Below, piece by piece: positions 18,503 through 28,072 of a stretch of 39,995 nt of DNA; position 1 is the first letter of the stretch; each line of letters begins with the position of its first letter. A program made the translations under genes and the position numbers. Source of the stretch: Nitrospinales bacterium (GTDB taxonomy: Bacteria; Nitrospinota_A; UBA7883; JACRGQ01); the NCBI GenBank assembly GCA_023248535.1, contig JAHFEJ010000024.1, positions 1-39,995 of the forward strand. The letters are read 5' to 3'. The notes under the pieces were generated by a model. That model searched no databases. It saw nothing but the letters and a program-made list of their open reading frames with translations, and was not told where the DNA came from.

Positions 18503-20044
18503 ATGCAAGTCGAATCGGTTAATAAGCGTTACCTGTTTAAATTTATTTCAACGCTCTCAAGCATGTTTTCGGGGATATTAAGCCACGCATTCATCAGCCG
18601 CGCTATTGGGCCGGCCGGTTTGGGTAATTATAATTTCCTTGTTGGTTTTTTCGATCAAATCCTAGCGATGCTTGATTTCGGTATTATCAGGTATGTGTAC
18701 AACAAAGTATCGCAAAAACAGGATGCCGCCCGCTGGACCGATTTTTATTTCCGGTTTATGGCTCTAGTGGGATTGACCGTGCTGCTGGGGGTATGTGGTG
18801 TGTGGCTGCTTGGCGTGCGGGAAATGGTGTGGCCCGGCCAGCAAGGCGTATTCATTCTTGCCGCATTTTTCATGAGTTATATCCTCTGGTCAATGCAGGT
18901 GGTGGGACAGTTTGCCGACGCGCATGGACTGACGGTGCAAACCGAACGGCTGCGCTGGTTTCAGGGAATTGGATCTGCTGGTATATTTGTGTTGTTCTAT
19001 TTCATGTCGGCGCTTAACCTGACCACCTATTTTCTCTTAAATTATGCAATCTTTGGCCTCTTGGTTGTGGGATGGGTCATTATTATTCGTAAAAATGGCA
19101 TCATTCTACTGCAGCGTTCCGGTGTTGATTTGAAAAAGATGGCGTTGCAGTTCCGGGAAACGTGGGATTATGTAAAACCAATGGTGGTGTATGGTTTAGT
19201 TGGGACGCTGTGCGCCCTTATCGACCGATGGATGTTGCAGTATTTTGGCGGGTCAAGCCAGCAGGGATATTTTGCGTTTGCGTACCGGATTCAACAATTC
19301 TGCGTGTTGTTTGTTTCCGCATTCGTGCCGATCGCAACGCGGGAGTTTGCCATTGCCCTTGGCCAAAATGATAACAGGCGCATTGCTAATATTTATGCAA
19401 GTTCAATCCCCGTTTTTATGGCGGTGTCCGGTTATATCGCCTATTTTGTTGTCACGCAATCCGATGGCTTGGTGCGGGTGTTAGGGGGAGACCAGTTTGA
19501 CACCTCTTCCGTGGTCGCAAAAGTCATGATGTTCCAGGTTATTTATTATCCGATCAGCCTGATTTCCACTTCAGTTTTTATGGCGACGGGCCGCACCGTG
19601 CTTTATAGCAGGGTCGGCATGTTAACGATGTTGCTGGGCGTACCCGTGCTTTATTTTATGGTTGCTCCGGGCAGTAGCTATGGCTTGGGGCTTGGCGCGG
19701 CTGGATTATCCATTAAAAACATTTCCGTCGACATAATAACCACAAACACTTTTTTGTGGTGGATATGCCGCACCTATAACATCTCTTTCTGGTCTATCTT
19801 CCGCTTGCAAATAATTTTTCCACTTGTCTTTATCCCGCTTGCAAAGAGCTCCGCATTGCTAGCCGGATTGTTCTTTGCCAATTCCACCGCCAATTTTATT
19901 TTGAGCGGTATGATTTACACGCTGGGTGTCGCCGTGATGATCCGGGTTGCTCCCCGGGGCTTTGGATTGCCGCCTGACTTCATGAGCCGGTACATAACAA
20001 CTCCTTTGGGTAACTATTGGGCCTCCATGCGGAGTGCAAAGTAA
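18503..20044 (+). CDS. wzx: Oligosaccharide flippase (Wzx-like, polysaccharide transporter family)
   Basis: 513 aa polytopic; FKFISTLSSMFSGILSHAFISRAIGPAGLGNYNFLVGF typical MATE/PST N-terminus. Confidence 0.87.
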   Translation: MQVESVNKRYLFKFISTLSSMFSGILSHAFISRAIGPAGLGNYNFLVGFFDQILAMLDFGIIRYVYNKVSQKQDAARWTDFYFRFMALVGLTVLLGVCGVWLLGVREMVWPGQQGVFILAAFFMSYILWSMQVVGQFADAHGLTVQTERLRWFQGIGSAGIFVLFYFMSALNLTTYFLLNYAIFGLLVVGWVIIIRKNGIILLQRSGVDLKKMALQFRETWDYVKPMVVYGLVGTLCALIDRWMLQYFGGSSQQGYFAFAYRIQQFCVLFVSAFVPIATREFAIALGQNDNRRIANIYASSIPVFMAVSGYIAYFVVTQSDGLVRVLGGDQFDTSSVVAKVMMFQVIYYPISLISTSVFMATGRTVLYSRVGMLTMLLGVPVLYFMVAPGSSYGLGLGAAGLSIKNISVDIITTNTFLWWICRTYNISFWSIFRLQIIFPLVFIPLAKSSALLAGLFFANSTANFILSGMIYTLGVAVMIRVAPRGFGLPPDFMSRYITTPLGNYWASMRSAK

Positions 20045-20057
20045 TGGGGTATTTTTC

Positions 20058-20753
20058 ATGACGTATTCGGAAAATTATGGAATGAATGTGGTGTTTTTGT
20101 CCTATTCATTGGATGCAAACACGCCTCATTATGGCGGGGCATCGCAGGGTTTGCTTGTGGATGGCATCAAGCGGATCGACCGGGGCGACACGGCAAACGT
20201 GCAGCAATGGACATTACAAAACCATGCGGGAACGCATATTGATGCGCCCCGTCATTTTTTCGAACAGGGAGCGTCCGCGGACAGCTATCCCGCCGGGTTT
20301 TGGGTCTGCCGGGAGGTGGCGATTGTGGAGTGTCTTTTGCCGGAAGGCCGCTTGCTTGCGCCAAGTGACGTAGAAGGGCGGATAGCGCGGGACGCGGAGT
20401 GCGTGCTAATCAAAACGGGATATGGCCTGCGGCGCCACTTGCCGGAATATATCAATGATGCGCCGGGGCTTTCGCCGGAATTGTGTACATATCTGCGGAG
20501 GGAATATCCGGATCTGAGGTTTGTAGGATTTGATTTCATCTCGGTCACACGGCTGGGTGACAGGCCGGCGGGGCGCGCGGCACACCGGATACTTCTTGAT
20601 CCGGAAGCGCCGGGTTCCCCGCTGCTTCCTATCGAAGATATGGATTTGAGTTCCATCTCGGTTGGGCGCCGGGTTCGAAGGATGGTAATAAGTCCCCTCA
20701 GGGTGGCTGGGGCTGATGGCGCTCCTGTCACCATCGTGGCGGAAATCGAATAA
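20058..20753 (+). CDS. Cyclase-family / kynurenine formamidase-like metal hydrolase
   Basis: NHAGTHIDAPRHFFEQG matches the HxGTHxDxPxHF signature; VLIKTGY and FVGFDFISVTR downstream. Confidence 0.88.
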   Translation: MTYSENYGMNVVFLSYSLDANTPHYGGASQGLLVDGIKRIDRGDTANVQQWTLQNHAGTHIDAPRHFFEQGASADSYPAGFWVCREVAIVECLLPEGRLLAPSDVEGRIARDAECVLIKTGYGLRRHLPEYINDAPGLSPELCTYLRREYPDLRFVGFDFISVTRLGDRPAGRAAHRILLDPEAPGSPLLPIEDMDLSSISVGRRVRRMVISPLRVAGADGAPVTIVAEIE

Positions 20754-20818
20754 GCTATGGGACGGGAAACGGTATAATGCGGACAGGCATGGGATTGTGA
20801 CAACGATAAGGGGGGCGG

Positions 20819-21583
20819 ATGAAGCCGGGAGAATTGAAAGAAAAGCTTAAGAAAAAGCAGTTCACCATTGGTTCCTGGATTACCATAGGAAATGGCGATG
20901 TCGCCGAAATCATGGTGCAGGCCGGTTTTGATTGGCTTACCATTGATATGGAACACTCCTCCATAGGCTATGATCGCGCCCTGGAACTGATCCGGGTTGT
21001 TGATCTTGCGGGAGCGGTGCCGCTGGTGCGGGTGGGAGCGAACGATCCGCTCATCATTAAACGGGTGATGGACGCTGGAGCCAAAGGGGTGATTGTGCCG
21101 ATGGTAAATTCCGCGAAAGAGGCGGAGTGTGCCGTCGCCGCGGTCCGGTATCCACCTGTCGGTAAGCGGGGGGTGGGACTTTACCGCGCACAAAAATACG
21201 GAACCGGCTTTGATGCTTATTTAAAGTGGGTTGCCAGGGAAAGCATTGTTATCGTTCAGATAGAGCACAAAGACGCGGTCGAGAACCTTGACGCCATTTT
21301 ATCGGTCGACGGCGTTGATGGCTTCATTGTGGGCCCATACGATCTTTCCGGCTCACTTGGGGTGCCGGGAAAATTTACCCATCCCAAAATGCTTGCCGCC
21401 ATGAAGACGATCCGGAAGATAGCCCATCGGCATAAAGTGTCCGCTGGTTTTCATGTGGTGCCGCCCGATCCCGCTTTGGTGAAACTGCGCCGGAAGGAGG
21501 GCTATACCTTTATTGCGTATAGCGTCGATTTCCTGTTGCTTGGCGAGATGGCGCGGCAAGGGATAAAAGCCATTAAAGGGTAA
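20819..21583 (+). CDS. HpcH/HpaI-family aldolase (pyruvate-dependent class II)
   Basis: 254 aa; GSWITIGNGDVAEIMVQAGFDWLTIDMEHSS, VPMVNSAKEAE, GVGLYRAQKYG, IVQIEHKDAVENLDAI, IVGPYDLSGSLG. Confidence 0.92.
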   Translation: MKPGELKEKLKKKQFTIGSWITIGNGDVAEIMVQAGFDWLTIDMEHSSIGYDRALELIRVVDLAGAVPLVRVGANDPLIIKRVMDAGAKGVIVPMVNSAKEAECAVAAVRYPPVGKRGVGLYRAQKYGTGFDAYLKWVARESIVIVQIEHKDAVENLDAILSVDGVDGFIVGPYDLSGSLGVPGKFTHPKMLAAMKTIRKIAHRHKVSAGFHVVPPDPALVKLRRKEGYTFIAYSVDFLLLGEMARQGIKAIKG

Positions 21584-21708
21584 CGGGAAATCTTTCCTTG
21601 ATAGTAATCGCTTCTTTACCTGCGGGGAGATAATTTGACTTTATCTGAAAAAATAGGCAAGATAACCCTTTGAATTTTATCTTAAACAGAGTAGGGAAAC
21701 CACTGGAT

Positions 21709-23442
21709 ATGCTGCAAAAACAAGTGATTATTGGTATTAATTATGGAAGCGGCCATGATTCTTCTTCTGCAATTCTTGTTAATGGCAAGTTGATTGCTAT
21801 AGGTGAGGAAGAGCGTTTTACCCGTGTAAAGCACGATATTAGTTTCCCCTGGAAATCAATCGAATTTTGTCTTAAAGAAGCTGGCCTCAAGCCTGTTGAT
21901 GTTACCCATGTATGCATAGGGTGGGATAAAGATGTACATGCCGGTAAGCGGTATTCTTTTCTTTTCAGGGATTTCACCATTTCCGGCCTACGAAGGCGTT
22001 TTTCGTTTCTTCGGGTGCTTCGCAATGCGGCAATCATTGGAGTTGCGAATGCCAAACAATTATTCCCAAACGCCAAGGTAACTACTGTTGAACATCATTT
22101 GGCGCATATTGCCAGTTGCTATTTCACCTCACCGTTTGAAGAATCGGCTGTTATTTCTTGGGATGGGCGTGGAGAGTGGAGCACTGGAATGCTTGCACAC
22201 GCTAAGGGGAACCAAGTCGCGGCATTGCGAACATCGTATTATCCGTCTTCCTTTGGTATGCTTTACACCGCTTTCACGCATTATCTCGGCTTTGATAGCA
22301 ATGATGAATACAAGGTTATGGGTCTTTCGGCATATGGCCGGTTAAGCTATGTTGAGAAGATCCGGCAGGTCGTGAAGTTCTCGCCGGAGCATATTTATGA
22401 TATTGACCTATCCTATATTCAGCATCCCGGCATAAACCCCAATATGGGATATGGACGGGAATACTACTCTGCCAAGCTCGAAACTTTGCTCGGTCCGGCG
22501 CGCAGGAAAGGTGAGCCGATCAATAAACATTATGAGGATGTTGCCGCCAGCCTGCAGCAAGTGTTTAATGAAATAGGTGTGCAGATTGCGCAGTACCTTA
22601 GGGGTTTGACCGGTTCCGAAAACCTATGCATTACTGGCGGTGTGGGCCTAAATGGCGTAATGAATATGGCGATAATAAAAAATGCAGGGTTTAAGAATTA
22701 CCACTTCATTCCCGCACCAGACGATGCTGGAGTTGCGTTAGGCGCGGCGTTATGGGTGCATAACCACATACAAAATAATGTTGACCGGGTGCCGCTGTCT
22801 GTTCCGTATTGGGGTATTCATTTCTCTAATGATGAAATACGCAAGGAAATAGAAACCTACCGTTTTAAGAATGTGGTGGAACTTGATGATCCGGCAAAAA
22901 CAGCTGCGGAATTACTTGCCATGGGAAAGATCATAGGTTGGTTCCAGGGCCGCGGGGAATTTGGGCCCCGCGCTCTTGGTTGCCGCAGTATTTTAGGTGA
23001 TCCCCGTCCTGCAGAATTCAAGGATGTAGTTAATGCACGTATCAAGTTTCGTGAAGAGTTCCGTCCGTTTGCCCCTTCGGTTCTTTATGATCATGCCAGC
23101 GCATATTTCGATTTGCCTGACGAATCTCCTTACATGTTGCAAATTTGTTCGGTAAAAAAAGATAAAAGATCAATCATACAAGCAGTGACTCATGTGAACG
23201 GTTCGGCGCGCCCCCAGACGGTTAGGCCGGACGTAAATCCGCTTTATTATTCCCTCATTGAGAACTTCTATAAAATCACCGGCATACCGTTAGTGTTGAA
23301 CACCAGTTTCAATGTAAAAGGGGAGCCTATTGTAAACGCTCCCGCTGACGCCATCCGATGCTTTTATGCCACCGGTCTTGACTACCTCATAGTGGGCAAG
23401 TTCCTATTTCACAAGAATCTCAGCAGCGATTATCTCGCGTAG
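21709..23442 (+). CDS. Carbamoyltransferase (NodU/CmcH/TobZ family)
   Basis: IIGINYGSGHDSSSAIL, EHHLAHIASCY, GRGEFGPRALGCRSILGDPR, FREEFRPFAPSVL, LNTSFNVKGEPIVN. Confidence 0.95.
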   Translation: MLQKQVIIGINYGSGHDSSSAILVNGKLIAIGEEERFTRVKHDISFPWKSIEFCLKEAGLKPVDVTHVCIGWDKDVHAGKRYSFLFRDFTISGLRRRFSFLRVLRNAAIIGVANAKQLFPNAKVTTVEHHLAHIASCYFTSPFEESAVISWDGRGEWSTGMLAHAKGNQVAALRTSYYPSSFGMLYTAFTHYLGFDSNDEYKVMGLSAYGRLSYVEKIRQVVKFSPEHIYDIDLSYIQHPGINPNMGYGREYYSAKLETLLGPARRKGEPINKHYEDVAASLQQVFNEIGVQIAQYLRGLTGSENLCITGGVGLNGVMNMAIIKNAGFKNYHFIPAPDDAGVALGAALWVHNHIQNNVDRVPLSVPYWGIHFSNDEIRKEIETYRFKNVVELDDPAKTAAELLAMGKIIGWFQGRGEFGPRALGCRSILGDPRPAEFKDVVNARIKFREEFRPFAPSVLYDHASAYFDLPDESPYMLQICSVKKDKRSIIQAVTHVNGSARPQTVRPDVNPLYYSLIENFYKITGIPLVLNTSFNVKGEPIVNAPADAIRCFYATGLDYLIVGKFLFHKNLSSDYLA

Positions 23443-23452
23443 CATATGCATT

Positions 23453-24343
23453 TTGGTGATTCGGGAGCGCACAGCCGAAATGATTGCTAAAGGTGCACAT
23501 TTAATTTCGCGATTGGTTGCATATTGCATATTATTATTCTGGAAAGGTGGCCAGGGAGTGGGGGCTCGTTTTATTCTAAATGTAGCCTCCAGGTTCTCAT
23601 TGGTTTATAAAGTTGAGGGTGCGGATGCCCAATCGTATTGTTTTGCCACCCCTAATCAGTTAACTTTGTGGCGCGCTAAAACTTTTTTCGAGAAAGAACC
23701 CGAAACCCTTGAGTGGATCGACGGTTTTTTGCCTGACAGCGTATTTTACGATATCGGCGCGAACGTGGGGCTTTATACTGTTTATGCCGCCAAGGGCGGA
23801 AAAGTAAAATCAGTTATCTCATTCGAGCCGGAGTCGGGCAACTATGCGCTCCTCAACCGGAATATCGCCCTCAACAGTTTGCAGGATTCGGTGTCGGCCC
23901 TCAACGTGGCCCTCTCGGACAAGGTGAGCCTGGACACACTCTATCTATACGATGCGTCGCCGGGAGCGGCGCTGCACTCGTTTGGCGAGGCGGGGGTGTA
24001 TATTCAGGATGTCCGGCGCACGCCGCATAAACAGGGGGCGATATCGTTTTCCCTGGACCGCTTCGTCGCCGAGTTTTCCCCCCCGTTTCCGAATTACATC
24101 AAAATTGATGTGGATGGGCTGGAAGCGAAGATTATCGCGGGGGCCGGCACCTTGTTGGCTGACCGGCGTCTGAAAGGGATGTTGATTGAAATAGACGAAA
24201 CCCATGTGGGTGATGTGTCATTGGTGGAAGCTCTAAAAAAGCACGGATTCATGCCGGAAAAGAAAAAGCATTCGGCGATGGTGGCCGCCGGAGACTGCAC
24301 CGGCAGTTCCAACTATATATTTACGAGAAATCAGGCGGGATAA
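23453..24343 (+). CDS. FkbM-family methyltransferase
   Basis: 296 aa; FYDIGANVGLYTVYAAKGGKVKSVISFEPESGNYALLNRNIALN, FPNYIKIDVDGLEAKIIAGA. Confidence 0.9.
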   Translation: MVIRERTAEMIAKGAHLISRLVAYCILLFWKGGQGVGARFILNVASRFSLVYKVEGADAQSYCFATPNQLTLWRAKTFFEKEPETLEWIDGFLPDSVFYDIGANVGLYTVYAAKGGKVKSVISFEPESGNYALLNRNIALNSLQDSVSALNVALSDKVSLDTLYLYDASPGAALHSFGEAGVYIQDVRRTPHKQGAISFSLDRFVAEFSPPFPNYIKIDVDGLEAKIIAGAGTLLADRRLKGMLIEIDETHVGDVSLVEALKKHGFMPEKKKHSAMVAAGDCTGSSNYIFTRNQAG

Positions 24344-24344
24344 T

Positions 24345-25106
24345 ATGGTTTATAAGCCTAAAATCATAGCAGTGGTGCCGGCGCGGATGGCATCCACCCG
24401 TTTTCCGGGAAAACCGCTGGCGGACATTTTAGGATTGCCGATGATAGAGCATGTGCGCCGGCGCGTAGCGCTTTCACCGGTGTTTGATAGTGTGGTGGTG
24501 GCCACTTGCGACCAGGAGATATTTGATGTGGTGCGGAGGCATGGAGGCAAGGCGGTGATGACCGCGGACACCCACGAACGTTGCACCGACCGCATCGCGG
24601 AGGCGACGCTTACGGAAAAAGCGGATATCGTGGTGAATGTGCAGGGTGACGAACCGTTGGTGCGGCCCGAAGGGTTTGCCGCGCTTATAGAACCCCTTCT
24701 GAAATACCCCGACCTTCAGACAACCAACTTGATTGGCGAGATATTAACGGACGCCGACTTCAAAAGCCCCAATGTCGTGAAGACGGTGGTGGACCCGCAT
24801 ATGAATGTACTTTATTTTTCGCGCGAACCGATCCCTTCCGCTTCAAAGGCGGGGGGGGTGAAATACCGCCGATATCGGCAATTGGGGATCATCGCATTCC
24901 GGTACGATTTTCTCCACATCTTCTACCGTTTGGAGCCGACGCCGCTTGAGCAGGTGGAGTCGGTGGATATGATGCGGGCAATCGAGCATGGATACCGTGT
25001 TCACGCGGTATTAAGCGGGTTCCAAGCCATAGGGGTGGACGTTCCCGCTGATTTGGAAGTGGCGCGGAACATGATGAAAGAGGACAACTTGTTCGGCAGT
25101 TATTGA
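24345..25106 (+). CDS. kdsB: 3-deoxy-manno-octulosonate cytidylyltransferase (KdsB-like)
   Basis: IAVVPARMASTRFPGKPLADILGLPMIEHV, THERCTDRIAEA, IVVNVQGDEPLV, YFSREPIPS, LEQVESVDMMRAIEHGY. Confidence 0.9.
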   Translation: MVYKPKIIAVVPARMASTRFPGKPLADILGLPMIEHVRRRVALSPVFDSVVVATCDQEIFDVVRRHGGKAVMTADTHERCTDRIAEATLTEKADIVVNVQGDEPLVRPEGFAALIEPLLKYPDLQTTNLIGEILTDADFKSPNVVKTVVDPHMNVLYFSREPIPSASKAGGVKYRRYRQLGIIAFRYDFLHIFYRLEPTPLEQVESVDMMRAIEHGYRVHAVLSGFQAIGVDVPADLEVARNMMKEDNLFGSY

Positions 25107-25113
25107 TCAAGAA

Positions 25114-25148
25114 CCTTTTGTATGCTTCCGCCGCTTTGCCGCAAAAGG
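25114..25148. terminator. Candidate bidirectional terminator between convergent kdsB and radical SAM genes
   Basis: CCTTTTG (25114-25120) pairs with CAAAAGG (25142-25148), 21-nt loop; lies in the 48-bp convergent gap. Confidence 0.35.
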
Positions 25149-25154
25149 GAGGGA

Positions 25155-26201
25155 TTATTTTCCCGTAAAGGTTCGAATGCTTCTAACCAGTTTTTTTGCA
25201 AACTTTTCACGACGGGTTGCGTACCCCATGCAGTGACGGCAACATTCGTAGGGGCTGCCGACATTTCGAATTTGGTCAACGAGGGCCGTATATTTTCTAA
25301 ATATGGCGTCCAGCGGTTCCGTCCTCATGGAGGCAAAGGTCGTCTGATGGCGAAAATCGATACAGCAGAATTTCACTTGCCCGTCGCCATAAAAAACAAA
25401 ATTGTCTGTAGAGCACGTTGGGGGATCATCGGTGGGGATTTTGCCGTAGAAGTTTTTGGTATCCACAAACCTTTTTAGCCCCACAACAACCCGCCCATCC
25501 GCGGTATTGGCGACCGCCCGTTGCCATGAATACCGCTTGGAAGTTCCTTCTCCACGCACGAGGGGAACTCCGCTTCTATCTGAAAGGTTTTTTACGAAAG
25601 CCGGCAGATACCCCATTTGCTCATTAAAAAATGGGATGTGAATATTCTCCCTCTTCCCTAGTATTTTTCTGGAAAAACTCCGGTCGTTATACGCCACTTC
25701 GATGGAGATGAGCGTGGAATGGCAGTTCTCATAAAAGAAGCGGAGCAACCGGCCCACCGAATCGAGATAAGCATCCCAACTCACGCCTTTCAGCCGCGTG
25801 TTTGCCAAAAACTGTTGTTCGGTTATGGTTTGCACACCTATAACAAGTTGCTTGGGGGGGAAGTTCTTGTACTCTTCAATGTCTTTAGGATAAACAGAAC
25901 CGTTGGTTGCTATAAGATAATTAAGCCCCCTTTTTTTCAGTTCCGGCAAATAGAAAGTAGTTAGCCCTTTCGTAAGAAAAAATTCGCTCACGTTGGTGAG
26001 GCGCACCATCTCAAGGTTTTTCAGGTTTGCCGCGGCATAATCGATGATTTGCAGGTAAAGGTCATCAGGAAAACGAACAAGGCCCCCTTTGTTAGGTGGA
26101 TCATCAAGTGAAAGTGAGCAATAATCGCAAGTCATGTTGCATAAATTGGTAAGCTCTATGCTTATGTTTTTTATGTCGGTTATCGCAAAATTCTTCATCA
26201 T
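25155..26201 (-). CDS. Radical SAM protein with SPASM-like C-terminus
   Basis: 348 aa; LTNLCNMTCDYCSLS (CxxxCxxC) and C-terminal FYGDGQVKFCCIDF...YECCRHCMGY. Confidence 0.9.
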   Translation of the reverse strand: MMKNFAITDIKNISIELTNLCNMTCDYCSLSLDDPPNKGGLVRFPDDLYLQIIDYAAANLKNLEMVRLTNVSEFFLTKGLTTFYLPELKKRGLNYLIATNGSVYPKDIEEYKNFPPKQLVIGVQTITEQQFLANTRLKGVSWDAYLDSVGRLLRFFYENCHSTLISIEVAYNDRSFSRKILGKRENIHIPFFNEQMGYLPAFVKNLSDRSGVPLVRGEGTSKRYSWQRAVANTADGRVVVGLKRFVDTKNFYGKIPTDDPPTCSTDNFVFYGDGQVKFCCIDFRHQTTFASMRTEPLDAIFRKYTALVDQIRNVGSPYECCRHCMGYATRREKFAKKLVRSIRTFTGK

Positions 26202-26300
26202 TTTCCCAGATTAAATAATCAATGGTGCTTAGAAGTAGCAGTGAGAGTAGCACATTAATTTCCGCCTATCAATCGTCACCTCCCTGTTTTGTCAAAACGC

Positions 26301-26329
26301 TTGCAAAGAAAGGTGTAAGCTGATTTAAT
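26301..26329 (+). promoter_or_regulatory. Candidate sigma70-type promoter for the 26.4 kb gene set
   Basis: TTGCAA (26301-26306), 17 nt, TTTAAT (26324-26329), in the 168-bp divergent intergenic region; 4/6 and 5/6 consensus. Confidence 0.4.
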
Positions 26330-26369
26330 ATACCACCTTAACTGATTCTGATGGGGATGATATTTCACG

Positions 26370-27407
26370 ATGGAACACAAAAAATTGCGCGTTGGCATTG
26401 CTGGCTATGGAGTAGTGGGTAAGCGCCGCCACTTGTATGTGGATAAAAACCCCAACCTCAAGGTGGTGGCCGTTTGCGACCAGCATTTAAAAGAAGGAGG
26501 GCAATTGGAGGGGGAAATCCATTGCCATTCCGACTACCGGAAACTGCTGGAGGAAAAACTCGATGTATTGCTTGTATCGCTTCCAAACTACTTAGCTCCG
26601 GAAGTGACGATAGCCGGCTTTGAGCGCGGCCTTCATGTTTTCTGCGAAAAACCGCCCGGCCGCAACGTGGAGGATATCACCAGGGTCATCGAAGCCGAAA
26701 AGAAGCACCCCGGCCTTATTTTAAAATACGGCTTCAATCATCGCTACCACGGATCGGTCAAGGCCGCGTTGCGGATTATCCAGTCTGGCGAGATGGGATC
26801 GATTGTTAATATGCGCGGCGTATACGGCAAAAGCAAAATCATTCCATTTGAAGGGGGTTGGAGAGCGGAAAGGCAGTATGCGGGCGGCGGCATATTGCTG
26901 GATCAGGGAATCCACATGGTGGATCTGATGCGCCTTTTTTGCGGAGACTTCCGCAAAGTGGTCAGCATTGTTTCCAACGACTATTGGAAGCATGATGTTG
27001 AAGATAATGCGTATGTGATCATGGAAGATGAACGGGGAAGGGTGGCGATGCTGCATTCCACCGCAACACAGTGGCAACATACGTTCTCGCTTGATATCGC
27101 GCTCGATGCGGGGTATCTGGAACTGTCCGGCATCCTTTCCGGTTCAAAAAGTTATGGCGAGGAGCGGCTGCATATCGGCCGCCGCGACGAGGCGGACACC
27201 GGCGCCACCCGTGAAGAGGTGATTACCTACCTGAACGACCCCTCGTGGGGCGACGAGATCGACGAGTTCGCCAATGCCATCGTGCATGGCGCCGCTATTC
27301 AGTCGGGTTCCAGCAACGATGCGCTCGAAACCATGAAACTCGTCTACCGTATCTATTGTGCCGATGAAGGATGGAAAAAAAGATATAATCTGTCTTCACC
27401 AGATTAA
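26370..27407 (+). CDS. Gfo/Idh/MocA-family oxidoreductase (second copy)
   Basis: 345 aa; VGIAGYGVVGKRRHL, VFCEKPPGRN, GGGILLDQGIHMVDLMRLF. Confidence 0.93.
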   Translation: MEHKKLRVGIAGYGVVGKRRHLYVDKNPNLKVVAVCDQHLKEGGQLEGEIHCHSDYRKLLEEKLDVLLVSLPNYLAPEVTIAGFERGLHVFCEKPPGRNVEDITRVIEAEKKHPGLILKYGFNHRYHGSVKAALRIIQSGEMGSIVNMRGVYGKSKIIPFEGGWRAERQYAGGGILLDQGIHMVDLMRLFCGDFRKVVSIVSNDYWKHDVEDNAYVIMEDERGRVAMLHSTATQWQHTFSLDIALDAGYLELSGILSGSKSYGEERLHIGRRDEADTGATREEVITYLNDPSWGDEIDEFANAIVHGAAIQSGSSNDALETMKLVYRIYCADEGWKKRYNLSSPD

Positions 27408-27429
27408 TTATGGAGATATTGCGGAAAAA

Positions 27430-28056
27430 ATGAATAATTTAAAAACGATGTACGCCAAGAAGGCGGGGTTTCGTCAGTTTGCGGCCGAGTATTTCGCGTA
27501 TCTAGGCAAATTGCTGAGCGAACTTGATCTGAGCGCCGTAGAGGAACTGTTGCGCGAATTCGAACGGAGCCGGGAAAGCGGCAACACCGTACTCATCGCC
27601 GGTAATGGCGGTTCGGCGGCCACTGCCTCGCACATGGCGAATGATATGGCGCTGGGGACTTGGTGCGGCGAGGGGACCAAGCCCTTCAGGGTGATATCGG
27701 TCACCGATAACAATGCCGTCATGACTGCTATCGGAAACGACAATGGTTTTGAACACGTATTTTTACATCAACTAAAGATGATCTACCGCCCGGGAGACCG
27801 TTTGATAGTTATCTCGGCTAGCGGCAATTCCATGAATCTCGTCACTGCGGTCGAATGGGTGAAAAAAAACGGCGGTAAAACGATCGGGTTGCTCGGTTTC
27901 GATGGCGGCAAGTTGGCGAAATTATGCGATCTTGTTATTCTCGTTAAAACGCCGAAAGGGGAGTATGCTCCGGTTGAGGATGTCCATATGATTCTCGACC
28001 ATTTAGTACTTTCCTATCTCCAGTATCATCACGCGGCTGTAAAAGCGAACTATTAA
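27430..28056 (+). CDS. SIS-domain protein, GmhA-like phosphosugar isomerase family
   Basis: LIAGNGGSAATASHMANDM, TDNNAVMTAIGNDNGFEHVF, ISASGNSMNLVTAVEWVKKNGGKTIGLLGFDGGKLAKLCD, VEDVHMILDHL. Confidence 0.9.
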   Translation: MNNLKTMYAKKAGFRQFAAEYFAYLGKLLSELDLSAVEELLREFERSRESGNTVLIAGNGGSAATASHMANDMALGTWCGEGTKPFRVISVTDNNAVMTAIGNDNGFEHVFLHQLKMIYRPGDRLIVISASGNSMNLVTAVEWVKKNGGKTIGLLGFDGGKLAKLCDLVILVKTPKGEYAPVEDVHMILDHLVLSYLQYHHAAVKANY

Positions 28057-28072
28057 TCGTAAAGGATATTTT

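Noticed and set aside
21635-21663. Promoter TTGACT-17-CAAGAT before the carbamoyltransferase
   Set aside because: The -10 box matches only 3/6 of consensus; not enough support.
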